48,356 nt of DNA, taken from positions 1 through 48,356 of the forward strand of contig CALUJF010000110.1 of NCBI GenBank assembly GCA_944320855.1, read 5' to 3'. Below, piece after piece: positions 40,000 through 48,292 of the stretch. Position numbers and translations under genes: made by a program. A model generated the notes under the pieces. That model worked only from the letters and a program-made list of their open reading frames with translations, had not been told where the DNA came from and made no database searches. The number at the start of each line of letters is the position of its first letter. Within the stretch, counting starts at the first letter, position 1. Origin of the DNA: an uncultured Phocaeicola sp. (GTDB taxonomy: Bacteria > Bacteroidota > Bacteroidia > Bacteroidales > Bacteroidaceae).

Positions 40000-41697
40000 T
40001 TATCGGTGAAACCGTGGTTGGTTGTTTTCTTTTATCTCTGATAAGGAATCGGATATCTCGTTTTCCAGGCGAGATAGTTCTTCCCGTATTTTGTACATCT
40101 CCTGGAAACCTTTTTCAGGCATACCCTGATCTTGGGTTTCAAAGGAGAATATGATTTTGTCCGCACACTCAATTCTTTGTCTTACCGCCTTATAATCCGC
40201 TTCGTCATACGTCCCGGTACGGATATGTTCAGGATTGACTTCCGGCAATGCAGCCAGAGCACGGTTTAGAGTGGCTTTCCCGCTGATTTCCAAAGTTTCT
40301 TCGCTTTTTTCTTCCACAGGCGTTCTTTTATTGAGAAGTTGGTCATTCCAGTCCTTGTATCCTTCTGCTGCCGGTTCATACAGAATCTTTCCGGTGGCAA
40401 TCGGTTCCGTCGACTCAAGTCTTCTTATTGCTTCACTTATATTTGCCAGGTCCTCTCTCTGCTTTTCAAGTTCCTCGTAGCTTGCCTTACCTTCTTCGAG
40501 GTCACATTTATAATCATCCATGCGTGTAGCATATACTCCACCCAAATATTCTTCTCCGATTTTTTCCATATAGAACCTTACAGCACTTTCCGAATACGAT
40601 TTTATCAATTTTATGTCCAATGTCTCGGCAATCTTATCGAAATCATACGGTTTCAGTTTTATTTCATGACGATGGTTCCCTTTTCCTGTTTCCTGTATGA
40701 CAAGCAAATCCGCTTCCGGTGTGCAACTGGTAAACTCCCTGCCGTCATGTACGAGGGCAAAGGTTATTGCATAGATTCTTCCTGCACGGTCACGGTCAAA
40801 GCAGAGATGGTGCGAAGCCTGTGGTGCTGCCTCAATCATTCCTTTAAACTGCTGTCGGCTCGGTGAGCCTCCGGTAGATACAAACACGGCCTTTCTCAAA
40901 TCCTTGTTTGTTTTCTGGTGAAGCTGGTAGTAGGCCATTGCGTCGTAAGCGCTTTCAAACCAGTAGATATCTTTTGCTTCTGCTGGTTTGGTATGGGCCG
41001 GACTGGCAGCCCAGAGTCCTTCGTTCGAATTGCTTCCTTCTGCCTTTCCCTTGTAGCTTCCGCTTCCATCCATGCGCGGACGGCCTCTTTCTTCTAATCC
41101 CACAGTTTTGTCCGGTTCTTTCGGCTGGATTAGCGGAAAAGAAAGGTTGGTATAGGCTGCCCCGTCTTCACGATGGCTGGTGGCGAGAAAGAAGTACCTG
41201 TGGAATGCATATTGTGTATATAAATCTATCCCGCGATTCTTAAAGTAGGGATAGAATCTTTTCTGGGTTTCCCGGTCTTGCGGGTTGAATTTATGAAGTT
41301 CGTAATTATCGATGTTAAAAGGTTTGATATCACGTTTGGGTTGTATAATTCTGGTGCTGCGTTCCTCTATAGGATAGTTAAGCAAACGGCAACATACAAG
41401 GTTTACAAGCCTGTCTGGTGAAACTCCGGCTCTGTATTCCGCAAAAAGGTGCGGATGCTCCTTGATAAAGGAGATGATATTGTATAGTTTCTGTTGTGGG
41501 GGTTGGAAGCAACACTGTCCGTTGGCCGTTACAATGAACTTGTCACCACGAATACGTCGTCCCTCGCTGTCCGTGCGGACATACGAAGGGTAGCGCAGGC
41601 CGTCCCGCCTGTTCAGACGGTAGCCCGCATCGATCAGCACATCCTGAATATTCAGTCTGCGCAGATAGTCGTCGTATGTAAGGTCTCCGTTTCTCAT
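40000..41697 (-). CDS. Toprim-domain protein (DUF3991/toprim type)
   Basis: The 565-residue protein has an N-terminal DUF3991-like part (1-110: YDDYLRRLNIQDVLIDAGY, FIVTANGQCCFQPPQQKLYN). A toprim fold follows with the acidic catalytic triad: glutamate in YWFESAYDAM (E248), then CFDRDRAGR (D301, D303). Such primase-like proteins of Bacteroides elements process or prime transferred DNA. Behind it is a helical middle with the KDWNDQLL motif typical of toprim proteins of this group (about 450). A coiled-coil tail closes the protein (EMYKIREELSRLENEI). It lies 3 bases after its upstream neighbour. Confidence 0.8.
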   Translation of the reverse strand: MRNGDLTYDDYLRRLNIQDVLIDAGYRLNRRDGLRYPSYVRTDSEGRRIRGDKFIVTANGQCCFQPPQQKLYNIISFIKEHPHLFAEYRAGVSPDRLVNLVCCRLLNYPIEERSTRIIQPKRDIKPFNIDNYELHKFNPQDRETQKRFYPYFKNRGIDLYTQYAFHRYFFLATSHREDGAAYTNLSFPLIQPKEPDKTVGLEERGRPRMDGSGSYKGKAEGSNSNEGLWAASPAHTKPAEAKDIYWFESAYDAMAYYQLHQKTNKDLRKAVFVSTGGSPSRQQFKGMIEAAPQASHHLCFDRDRAGRIYAITFALVHDGREFTSCTPEADLLVIQETGKGNHRHEIKLKPYDFDKIAETLDIKLIKSYSESAVRFYMEKIGEEYLGGVYATRMDDYKCDLEEGKASYEELEKQREDLANISEAIRRLESTEPIATGKILYEPAAEGYKDWNDQLLNKRTPVEEKSEETLEISGKATLNRALAALPEVNPEHIRTGTYDEADYKAVRQRIECADKIIFSFETQDQGMPEKGFQEMYKIREELSRLENEISDSLSEIKENNQPRFHR

Positions 41698-41700
41698 ATT

Positions 41701-43269
41701 TTACCTTCCTAATCTCATATCTGTTATTTCCCGGTTCATTTCTGCTTCGAAGTAGCGTATTGCTACATCCCTTGGCGTGTCAACTCCTGGTTTGTAATAG
41801 GGCCTCGGGCCGCAGTAATGTTCGCTGTACACTTCCGGTGCATGATGGCATCGCAGGTTGTGTGCCACTTCCGAGGCGACCACCGTACCTGCAGTCAGTG
41901 CGGCAAGTATCTTTACTCCAAGTCCCTGTCGGGCTTCCGGACGCATTTTCATGTCCACTTCGTCAAACACTTTCGAGAACAGTTTCATTCTGTGATAGTC
42001 ATCAACTGCAAGAAACTTGTCATATTGCTTCTGGCTTATCTCATGGCTCACGACCTGTCCGTTAATGACGGCACTCATCCGGAACTTTCCCTCGGTTTCA
42101 GCAGGGTGTACGGCTATTTCGCCTACCTCTACCTCACGTCCGTTCCTTTCCTCCCTGTACCAGCCCATCTTTTCGTTGAGCGGTGTCAGGTCACGTCCGT
42201 CCACTGTAGCTGTTGCCTGTATGCCTGTTGCTATCCGCTGCTCCTGTATTTGCTGTTCCTGCAGGAAAGTGTTCTCCTGCAATTGGTTCTCCTGTTCTAT
42301 TTCCTGACGTATTTCAGGATGCAGTCCGACTGTGATACGGCTGTTGCTGTTCAGCGTTTCCATGCTTACCTTGTCGGCAAAGTCCGGACTGATGATGTCG
42401 TTTATCAGGCTGATGCGTTTTTCTGTCGGATGCTCTTCTATCGAATTGGAAGTCAGTATGGCTGTCTCTTCGCCCGAAAGGTCATAGACCATGTCCACCG
42501 CCTCTTGTTCCGACTGAATGGTCATCGTTTGGGCATTCTGGTCAATGATTATTCCATGCGATGACAGGCATTCCTGCCATTTCTCGTTGGAAAAATATAC
42601 CGGTGACGTTATCAGTTCCCGGTATGGTATTGCCGGCTCCGTACTTCTCGGCCGGCTTGTCATCGGAGTGATTACAGCCTGAAGGTCTTGCAGCACGTCC
42701 CGTTCTTGCTGGGGTTGAGCCTGCCTGTTTCCCTTGTAGTAGAAGCCGTAACCGCCTGATTGCAGTTCTCCGGGTTTCATTCGTCCGTCCCATCGTTCCG
42801 GCACAGCCGGTCCGCCCGGATAGAACAGGTCGCCGCCCACTCTGCGCAGATGAAAGCCCCACTGGTTGCGTGGAGTCCAACCCAGAAACGGAGGCGGCAT
42901 ATGCGGCCATGCAGTCCGTCCGTATTCTCCAATGCCTATCCTGTAGCCATGCAGTCCCATGGCCACGCGTCCGTTGGCATTTCGGGCATGGACAAAATTT
43001 TTGGGCAGATAAAAGTCATTGCCTACGATGCTGGTAAATACATTGTAGGCTTTCTTGTTTGCTGTGTTTGTTCCCCAGTCCGTGAGTGCCAGCATTTGGC
43101 GTTCGGTGATGGCGTAGGTCAGCAGAGGTGAGTCATGTCCCTGAACGACCAGCCTGTAACCCGAACCGTCAGACACCACATGTGCCTGCATCCCGTTACG
43201 CATCAGTATCTTTTGCATTTCGGGCTGCAGATCCATTTCCCGTGGATTGGTATTTGTTCGTATCGCCAT
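41701..43269 (-). CDS. Unknown ICE protein with DUF3945-like segment
   Basis: The 522-residue protein has an unusual N-terminal half rich in Pro, Gly and aromatic residues (GEYGRTAWPHMPPPFLG, GWTPRNQWGFHLRRVGGD). A Q-rich helical linker follows (QLQENTFLQEQQIQEQRI) and a DUF3945-like unit (about 370-450: GEIAVHPAETEGKFRMSAVI, SQKQYDKFLAVDDYHRMKLF). The last 60 residues contain CGPRPYYKPG and a basic helix. Proteins of this type carry out DNA-related functions on mobile elements; the precise role is unknown. The gene precedes the toprim gene in the operon. Confidence 0.6.
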   Translation of the reverse strand: MAIRTNTNPREMDLQPEMQKILMRNGMQAHVVSDGSGYRLVVQGHDSPLLTYAITERQMLALTDWGTNTANKKAYNVFTSIVGNDFYLPKNFVHARNANGRVAMGLHGYRIGIGEYGRTAWPHMPPPFLGWTPRNQWGFHLRRVGGDLFYPGGPAVPERWDGRMKPGELQSGGYGFYYKGNRQAQPQQERDVLQDLQAVITPMTSRPRSTEPAIPYRELITSPVYFSNEKWQECLSSHGIIIDQNAQTMTIQSEQEAVDMVYDLSGEETAILTSNSIEEHPTEKRISLINDIISPDFADKVSMETLNSNSRITVGLHPEIRQEIEQENQLQENTFLQEQQIQEQRIATGIQATATVDGRDLTPLNEKMGWYREERNGREVEVGEIAVHPAETEGKFRMSAVINGQVVSHEISQKQYDKFLAVDDYHRMKLFSKVFDEVDMKMRPEARQGLGVKILAALTAGTVVASEVAHNLRCHHAPEVYSEHYCGPRPYYKPGVDTPRDVAIRYFEAEMNREITDMRLGR

Positions 43270-43302
43270 AGTCCGTTGTGTAGTCTTTTGTTAGTTGTTT
43301 TT

Positions 43303-43527
43303 CTATGCTTCTCCGTTTTCCATCGCAGCTTCAAGTTCAGCATCTTTATGACGGACAAACTCTGCAGCCGATTCATTTCCGATGGAAAGGCCGTTTTCTT
43401 CGCAATAGCTGCTGTAATCTTCCTGCCATTCAGCTGAATAATGGTTGACGTAATCCAGCCACCCAAATTCACCGTTTTCCATTTTTTCTACCAGAATATC
43501 TTCCGGATAATATTTCTGTTCTGACAT
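43303..43527 (-). CDS. Small acidic protein, 74 residues
   Basis: The protein is short, acidic and rich in Glu, Asp and Tyr (MSEQKYYPEDILVEKMENGE, YSSYCEENGLSIG). It has no membrane segment. It lies between the DUF4099-type gene and the 522-residue protein gene, all in one direction, so it is probably expressed with them. It could be an anti-restriction or DNA-mimic protein by composition, but this is a guess. Confidence 0.5.
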   Translation of the reverse strand: MSEQKYYPEDILVEKMENGEFGWLDYVNHYSAEWQEDYSSYCEENGLSIGNESAAEFVRHKDAELEAAMENGEA

Positions 43528-43557
43528 CGCTATTCAATTATTTAATGGTGTTGTGAC

Positions 43558-44316
43558 TTATTTGTGAAGAGCTGCCGCACGGTTTCTTTCTCCGCTTTTC
43601 TTCTGTTCATTCCACAGTTCTTCTGTGTACTCCTCTTCCGGTACATAGTCCAGGTTTCCGTCTTCGTCCATTATCCAGCATCCGTAGCAACCGAAGTTGT
43701 ATTTGTCCCATTCACGTTTGTCACGCTCTTTCCATTTCTGTCCGTCACCGGAACAGAATCGGATGCCGGTCGGAGTTGTCAGGTCGATGCCTACTGTAAC
43801 CGTATCATCATCCACCAGCAGAGTAAGCGGATCTCCGTGTTGCATACTCTTGATTTCCACTGCTCCTAGACGCAGTTCTTCTGCAAGAACCTGAAGGTTG
43901 CGCCCGATGATGGGTGTGGGTACTGACATTACCTGGTTTGTACCCGGATCAATCTGCACGAAAGCCTTTCCGTGTCTGCCGTCAGCTTGCATTACATCCG
44001 CAATAATAGCTTTTCCGTCCAATAATTCTTTTTGCTGTTCCGGTTGGTATTGTTCCAGTGGCGATGATTTCAGTACTGGATAGAATACTACGTCTGTCGT
44101 TCCGTCATCCTTTCGGATACACACAAAACGGGTACGACTCTCTGCAGTCTGCCCGTTTTCATCGGTCACACGTACAGGTAGTACCGGTGAATGTCTGCCG
44201 TTGCATATTTCTTTCAATATACGCATGGGAAGGTCTTCTATCATTTCTCTGCTAAGCCCGAATTTTGACAGTACCTGATAAGGTAATTCAGTAAGTTCGA
44301 AATAGTTCTTTTTCAT
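43558..44316 (-). CDS. DUF4099-domain protein, first gene of the ICE operon
   Basis: The 252-residue protein opens with the DUF4099 pattern (ELPYQVLSKFGLSREMIEDL, then LPMRILKEICNGRHSPVLPV). It continues with a DUF3945-like half (FVQIDPGTNQVMSVPTPII) and ends with an acidic aromatic tail (WDKYNFGCYGCWIMDEDGNL). DUF4099 proteins are typical of Bacteroides conjugative elements. It is the most upstream gene of the run ending at 27644, so the promoter of that operon should lie at 44317-44500. Confidence 0.7.
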   Translation of the reverse strand: MKKNYFELTELPYQVLSKFGLSREMIEDLPMRILKEICNGRHSPVLPVRVTDENGQTAESRTRFVCIRKDDGTTDVVFYPVLKSSPLEQYQPEQQKELLDGKAIIADVMQADGRHGKAFVQIDPGTNQVMSVPTPIIGRNLQVLAEELRLGAVEIKSMQHGDPLTLLVDDDTVTVGIDLTTPTGIRFCSGDGQKWKERDKREWDKYNFGCYGCWIMDEDGNLDYVPEEEYTEELWNEQKKSGERNRAAALHK

Positions 44317-44533
44317 ATTTTAATATCATATTATAATTATACTCTGCAAATATATTATAATTCTGTAATTGCAGTAAACTATCAGATATATAAAGGATTA
44401 TATTATATCTTTTTTTATGATTTAAGTATGATTTTATCCTTGTAATCATATTATAATATTAAAATAATCATATTTTAATCAGATCGTTTTGCTGAAATTG
44501 GAACTGTTATTTTATCTCCATTATCTTTGCTTC
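44317..44533. promoter_or_regulatory. AT-rich divergent promoter region
   Basis: The 217 bases are extremely AT-rich, with repeated palindromic TATTATAAT and CATATTATAATATT motifs. Plus strand: TATCTTTG (44522-44529) with TTG 21 bases before it is a good -7/-33 pair for the 44534 gene, placing the expected RNA start at or just past the ATG. No clear minus -7 box is visible. Confidence 0.55.
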
Positions 44534-45187
44534 ATGAGAAAATTTATATTGATTGGTCTGATAGGAATTTCGATTTTTACTGAGTCTGTTTATGCACAAG
44601 CATGTCCACTTGTGATGATGGATGATTCCTATAAATCAGATATATTGATGACAACGGACAATACTGATGCTGTCGAATCGTTAGGGTATGTTGATCATGA
44701 TAATATTGAAATGTCGGGAAAAGCGGGCGAGGCAAGAATGTTTTGGACTGAAAGATATTTGAGTGTAAGCCTTCCGTTGAAGGCATTGAAGGTGACATCA
44801 CCTTACGGTTATCGTACTGACCCCTTCACCGGAAAGAAAAGATTCCATGGAGGGCTTGATCTTCATGCCAGAAATGAGAAGGTTCTGGCTATGATTTCAG
44901 GAATAGTAGTTAAAGTCGGGCAGGATAATGCTTCTGGAAAATATGTTGTTCTGCGTCATGGAAATTATCTGGTCAGTTATTGCCATCTTTCACGGATTCT
45001 GGTGGGTAAAGGAAAACAAGTAAGCCCCGCAGAACCAGTCGGAATAACCGGTTCTACGGGGCGCAGTACGGGCGAGCATCTACACGTTACGTGCAAGCTT
45101 AACGGAAAAAGTATCGACCCGCGGATTCTTTTCCGTCACATCAAAAATATTAAGGATGAATGTGTAAGGGCTTTGAGAGACCTGTAA
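44534..45187 (+). CDS. Secreted M23 peptidase, possibly leaderless mRNA
   Basis: I start at ATG 44534, giving 217 residues with a signal peptide (MRKFILIGLIGISIFTESVYA). The M23 domain (about 80-200) has SPYGYRTDP, HGGLDLHA, YCHLS and GEHLHVTC with all zinc and catalytic residues. Unlike the two other M23 proteins of the window it is exported by Sec. A consensus -7 box ends 4 bases before the ATG, so transcript and coding start would nearly coincide. It is the only plus gene among the surrounding minus genes. It likely thins the wall for transfer or T6SS assembly. Confidence 0.8.
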   Translation: MRKFILIGLIGISIFTESVYAQACPLVMMDDSYKSDILMTTDNTDAVESLGYVDHDNIEMSGKAGEARMFWTERYLSVSLPLKALKVTSPYGYRTDPFTGKKRFHGGLDLHARNEKVLAMISGIVVKVGQDNASGKYVVLRHGNYLVSYCHLSRILVGKGKQVSPAEPVGITGSTGRSTGEHLHVTCKLNGKSIDPRILFRHIKNIKDECVRALRDL

Positions 45188-45221
45188 TGGCATTTTAAGG
45201 CTTCATGCTTATGCCGCTGTT

Positions 45222-46058
45222 TCATCTTTTCCTCGTTTTCAGCAGGCATTTTACCTGAATATACCAAACGTGCATTCTCAGTAAGAAAAGCGGCGGAACT
45301 TCCACCGTCTTCCCATAGAAGATGGCGGCTGTTACCCGTCCGCCGTGCCGTTCTATCTCTTTCTTATACTCGGATACGCTCTGCCCGGTGGTCATCACGT
45401 CGTCCACGATGACGATGTCTTTCCCTTCTACATCGCCGGTGATGCTATAGTTCCGTTTGAGAATACGTTTTTTGCCGCTTTTCATCCTGTGCAGGCTTTC
45501 GCGTGTTCCGGTTATCACCACATCGTTCAGTCCCGAGGTCATCTGCGGGCAATGCGTGGATATATATTCGTCCAGCCGTCTGAAGCGGCGGATGTATTTC
45601 TCACGGCTGCTGCACGGCATGAACATGACATGCAGGTTCCCCTCTTCCAGATGCAGGGCTTCCATGCAGGATTTGAAGAATCTCACTCCGTGGATTTTAC
45701 CGTCCTTGAATCTGAATAGTGCATGGCAGAACATCCGTTGCCTGCTGCTTAGCAGTTTCTCATGGCGCGTCGGGTAATAGTAGCCGTAGAAGGTCACTTT
45801 CATCCCTCGGAAGCTGTACGGTTTCAGCGGTTGGCGGCTTTCGTAGATGTCCGGATGCGAAAAGCAGAACATGCGACAGGCATTTCGGTTCCCGGCCAGC
45901 ACGGACAGCCGGCAATACCGCTCACGCTCTTTCTCGTCCGTGGCGGTCCGTGCGGCGGCAAAGGCCGCATCTCCGGCTTTTTTCCGCCAGAATCCTATGA
46001 CGTAAAACAGGATGCACACCAGCACACATAAAAGCGTGAATACTAATCTCGCAAGCAT
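45222..46058 (-). CDS. Membrane-anchored ComF-like phosphoribosyltransferase
   Basis: The 278-residue protein begins with a membrane anchor (LVFTLLCVLVCILFYVIGFW). A central part (SRQRMFCHALFRFKDGK) precedes a C-terminal phosphoribosyltransferase fold with the PRPP loop DIVIVDDVMTTGQS at about 220-233. ComF proteins help competence and DNA uptake, and similar PRTases occur on mobile elements. The zinc-finger start of typical ComF is absent and is replaced by the anchor. It is 8 bases from the AAA ATPase gene, so the two are probably one unit. The real substrate is unknown. Confidence 0.7.
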   Translation of the reverse strand: MLARLVFTLLCVLVCILFYVIGFWRKKAGDAAFAAARTATDEKERERYCRLSVLAGNRNACRMFCFSHPDIYESRQPLKPYSFRGMKVTFYGYYYPTRHEKLLSSRQRMFCHALFRFKDGKIHGVRFFKSCMEALHLEEGNLHVMFMPCSSREKYIRRFRRLDEYISTHCPQMTSGLNDVVITGTRESLHRMKSGKKRILKRNYSITGDVEGKDIVIVDDVMTTGQSVSEYKKEIERHGGRVTAAIFYGKTVEVPPLFLLRMHVWYIQVKCLLKTRKR

Positions 46059-46065
46059 ACTTGTC

Positions 46066-47262
46066 TTATCGGGGGCTTTGGAATAGTTTCCTGATATCCA
46101 TCGAGAGGAAATTTTCTACGCTGATGCCGCCGTCACCGATAATGAACGAAGCCTGTGGTGCGAACAGTTCCCTGAATTTATCCAGACCGTCCGTCCTTTT
46201 TTCGGCATTGCTCTTTACCTCGATGGCTATTGTTATTCCTTTCTTGCGAATGACAAAATCCACTTCATCATTTCGCTCTCTCCAGTAGAATACCTCAAAC
46301 CGGTGGACGAAACCCTGACTTACAAGGTAGGCTCCGATACCGGATTCAAATATATGTCCCCATGCCCGGCGGTCAAGCAGGGCTTGTTCGAATGATATAG
46401 GGTTATACACCGTTTTCAGTGCATTGTTGAACACTTGGAACTTCGGAATGCTGGCTTTTCTTCTGGCCGTATCAATGCTGTACTTCTGTAATCCGCATAG
46501 CAGTCCGCTCTCTTCCAGCAGGTTGATGTAACCGGCCAGCGTGGCCGTGTTGCCTGCGTCCTGAAGGGAGCCGAGCATCTTGTTCAGCGACAACAGGTTG
46601 CCTGAGTAGGCCGCCCCCAGTTCAAAAGTCTGCCGCAGCAGCGCCGGCTTGCTGATGGGAGTATCCATCAGGATGTCTTTGTTGATGGTCGCCTCAATAA
46701 TGGCAGACTGTATGTATTGTTGGAAACGGTCTTCGTCACCGATAAGTGAGGCTGCGCCAGGATAACCTCCGTAATAGAGATATTGATTGATTGAGAAACC
46801 GAAACTGTCTCTCATTTCCGTATAGCTCCAGTGGCTCATGCGTATCTCTTCGAATCTTCCGGCAAGAGATTCCGACAGTCCCTTTTCCAACAGCACGCGG
46901 CTACTGCCCAACAGCAGCACCTTGATGTTGCGGTCATGAAATGTGTCATCGTCCCATTCCTTTTTTACGACCTCGCTCCAGTTGGATATCTTCTGTATTT
47001 CGTCTATTACCAGGACGGCCTCTTCCCATCCGTTGTTTTCTTTAAGGCTGCGCACTGCCTCCCAGCAGTTGGTTATCCATGCACTGTTCGTAGCTGGTAC
47101 ATTATCTGCTGAAAACAGCTGGTACGGAATGGATATATCCTTCAATACCTGTTTTACTACCGTCGATTTCCCGATTTGACGGGCACCCATCACGACCTGA
47201 ATGAACTTTCTCGGTTCTTTAATTCTGCCTTTAATTATCTGATATTCAGCCCTTTTATACAT
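46066..47262 (-). CDS. AAA-family ATPase with DUF4143-type C-terminus
   Basis: The 398-residue protein has Walker A GARQIGKSTVVKQ (27-39) and Walker B VLVIDEIQK (about 85), followed by arginine-finger-like GSSRVLLEKG and the DUF4143 half (AAYSGNLLSLNKMLGSLQDAG; EVDFVIRKKGITIAIEVKSN). The final E-V-K motif belongs to a restriction-endonuclease-like fold. These ATPases (AAA_14/DUF4143) are widespread and little understood. Directly repeated operator-like elements stand before the start. It shares a unit with the ComF-like gene. Confidence 0.8.
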   Translation of the reverse strand: MYKRAEYQIIKGRIKEPRKFIQVVMGARQIGKSTVVKQVLKDISIPYQLFSADNVPATNSAWITNCWEAVRSLKENNGWEEAVLVIDEIQKISNWSEVVKKEWDDDTFHDRNIKVLLLGSSRVLLEKGLSESLAGRFEEIRMSHWSYTEMRDSFGFSINQYLYYGGYPGAASLIGDEDRFQQYIQSAIIEATINKDILMDTPISKPALLRQTFELGAAYSGNLLSLNKMLGSLQDAGNTATLAGYINLLEESGLLCGLQKYSIDTARRKASIPKFQVFNNALKTVYNPISFEQALLDRRAWGHIFESGIGAYLVSQGFVHRFEVFYWRERNDEVDFVIRKKGITIAIEVKSNAEKRTDGLDKFRELFAPQASFIIGDGGISVENFLSMDIRKLFQSPR

Positions 47263-47271
47263 AGTGTTACA

Positions 47272-47340
47272 TTTTACGCAGTGGAGTGCGTATTTTTACG
47301 CAGTGCAAATATAATAAATTTATTTGACTGTATCAATTTA
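47272..47340 (-). promoter_or_regulatory. Promoter and repeat operator of the AAA ATPase gene
   Basis: TATATTTG on the minus strand (47313-47306), with TTG 20 bases upstream, forms the promoter. Just downstream, the 12-base repeat TTTTACGCAGTG (plus) occurs at 47272-47283 and 47294-47305, and a palindrome GCGTATTTTTACGC lies between and across them. The layout suggests repression of the ATPase unit by a protein binding both repeats, possibly the product itself. Confidence 0.6.
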
Positions 47341-47438
47341 TTAAAGGACAATATTTTGCACTGTTTTTTGCCTACTTTCTTGCTGTTGATTGCACTTGTT
47401 CTACCGCAGGGGCTTGTGTACTTCACACTTTATTAATC

Positions 47439-47646
47439 GGCGAATGTAGGACAAAGCGCCTAATCGCCAAGCGACATTGTTTTCGGATGGCGGAAACAGA
47501 ACCATTCGGCCGGTTTCCTGTCCGCGCTTGGCTCATTATGCGATCTGCTTTATCCATTCAAGCCTCAAAAAGTAGTGAATACAGCCCTGCAACCCAAAAC
47601 AGGGAAATAAGAAAAACGGATTTTCAAACTATTAAAGCTAAAAGAA
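47439..47646 (+). promoter_or_regulatory. Structured leader (copy E), candidate single-strand promoter
   Basis: GCCAAGCG (47466-47473) pairs with CGCTTGGC (47525-47532); inside it GACA with TGTC and GGAAAC (47492-47497) with GTTTCC (47513-47518). GGCGA (47439-47443) can pair with TCGCC (47464-47468). Only a weak box TACATTCG is on the bottom strand at 47448-47441. AGGGAAA is at 47601-47607, 40 bases before the ATG. The hairpin is not similar in sequence to the other copies. Confidence 0.55.
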
Positions 47647-47871
47647 ATGAAAGAAGAAATCAGACAGGACGGAAGGACAATACTGTCAAGTGAAGACGGA
47701 TTCAGCATCCGCATGTTTTTCAACAACCTTAGCGGTAAGAATTTTTCGGGAAAGGAGTACCGGGACTATGTCAGAAACATAGCTTTCGGTGAAATGGGGT
47801 TCATACCTGGTACAATCGAACTCTATTGCGACGGGAAAAAAGTCAGGACAGGCACACTTCCCGAACTTTGA
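47647..47871 (+). CDS. Small unknown accessory protein, 74 residues
   Basis: The protein reads MKEEIRQDGRTILSSEDG, then FSIRMFFNNLSGKNFSGKEY and FIPGTIELYCDGKKVRTG, ending LPEL. It is soluble and has mixed alpha/beta composition. It is alone behind leader copy E, and the next leader (D) begins about 70 bases downstream. Like the other leader-controlled genes it is on the plus strand. Function unknown. Confidence 0.55.
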   Translation: MKEEIRQDGRTILSSEDGFSIRMFFNNLSGKNFSGKEYRDYVRNIAFGEMGFIPGTIELYCDGKKVRTGTLPEL

Positions 47872-47944
47872 AACACAGTCAGGGCGGATATGCAGACAGC
47901 ATATCCGTCTGTTTTTGAAGCCTCGTATCACTTTTATATTTCTC

Positions 47945-48292
47945 CGTTTCCGGATTTTCCCTTTTTACCCGCTGGGCGGCTTCCTTTTGTACCGTCACAT
48001 GTTCCGATTCATTTTCTGTTATGCCTCACATACGGTACTCCTCACCGGCATTGATTTTCTTCGCGAATCTACTGGCCGGTCCGAACAGGCAGTTACCGCT
48101 ATGCTAACCGGGTACGGATTTGACAGCAGCCTTCCGCAAATCGGAGATTGGGGTATTCCGTAAAATCCGCAGCCGCTTTACCTGCTTTTGTCGTCCGCTT
48201 TCCCAGTCTTCATTGCTCGAAAATTCCAATCCCGGCTTGAGAGTCCGAAGCGGCTCGAACCAAGGGAAATTAATAACTAAAAAAATACAGGT
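47945..48292 (+). promoter_or_regulatory. Structured leader (copy D), candidate single-strand promoter
   Basis: Outer pairing CGGATTTT (47951-47958) with AAAATCCG (48162-48169) and TACCC (47966-47970) with GGGTA (48151-48155). Inner hairpin CGGTA (48033-48037) with TACCG (48094-48098) and ACCGGC (48044-48049) with GCCGGT (48075-48080). The core 48131-48166 matches copy B almost perfectly. AGGGAAA is at 48263-48269. No TAnnTTTG box was found in the hairpin. Confidence 0.6.

Noticed and set aside
45188-45221. GGCAT/ATGCC hairpin between convergent genes as a terminator
   Set aside because: Stem of only five pairs and no T run, so I do not list it.
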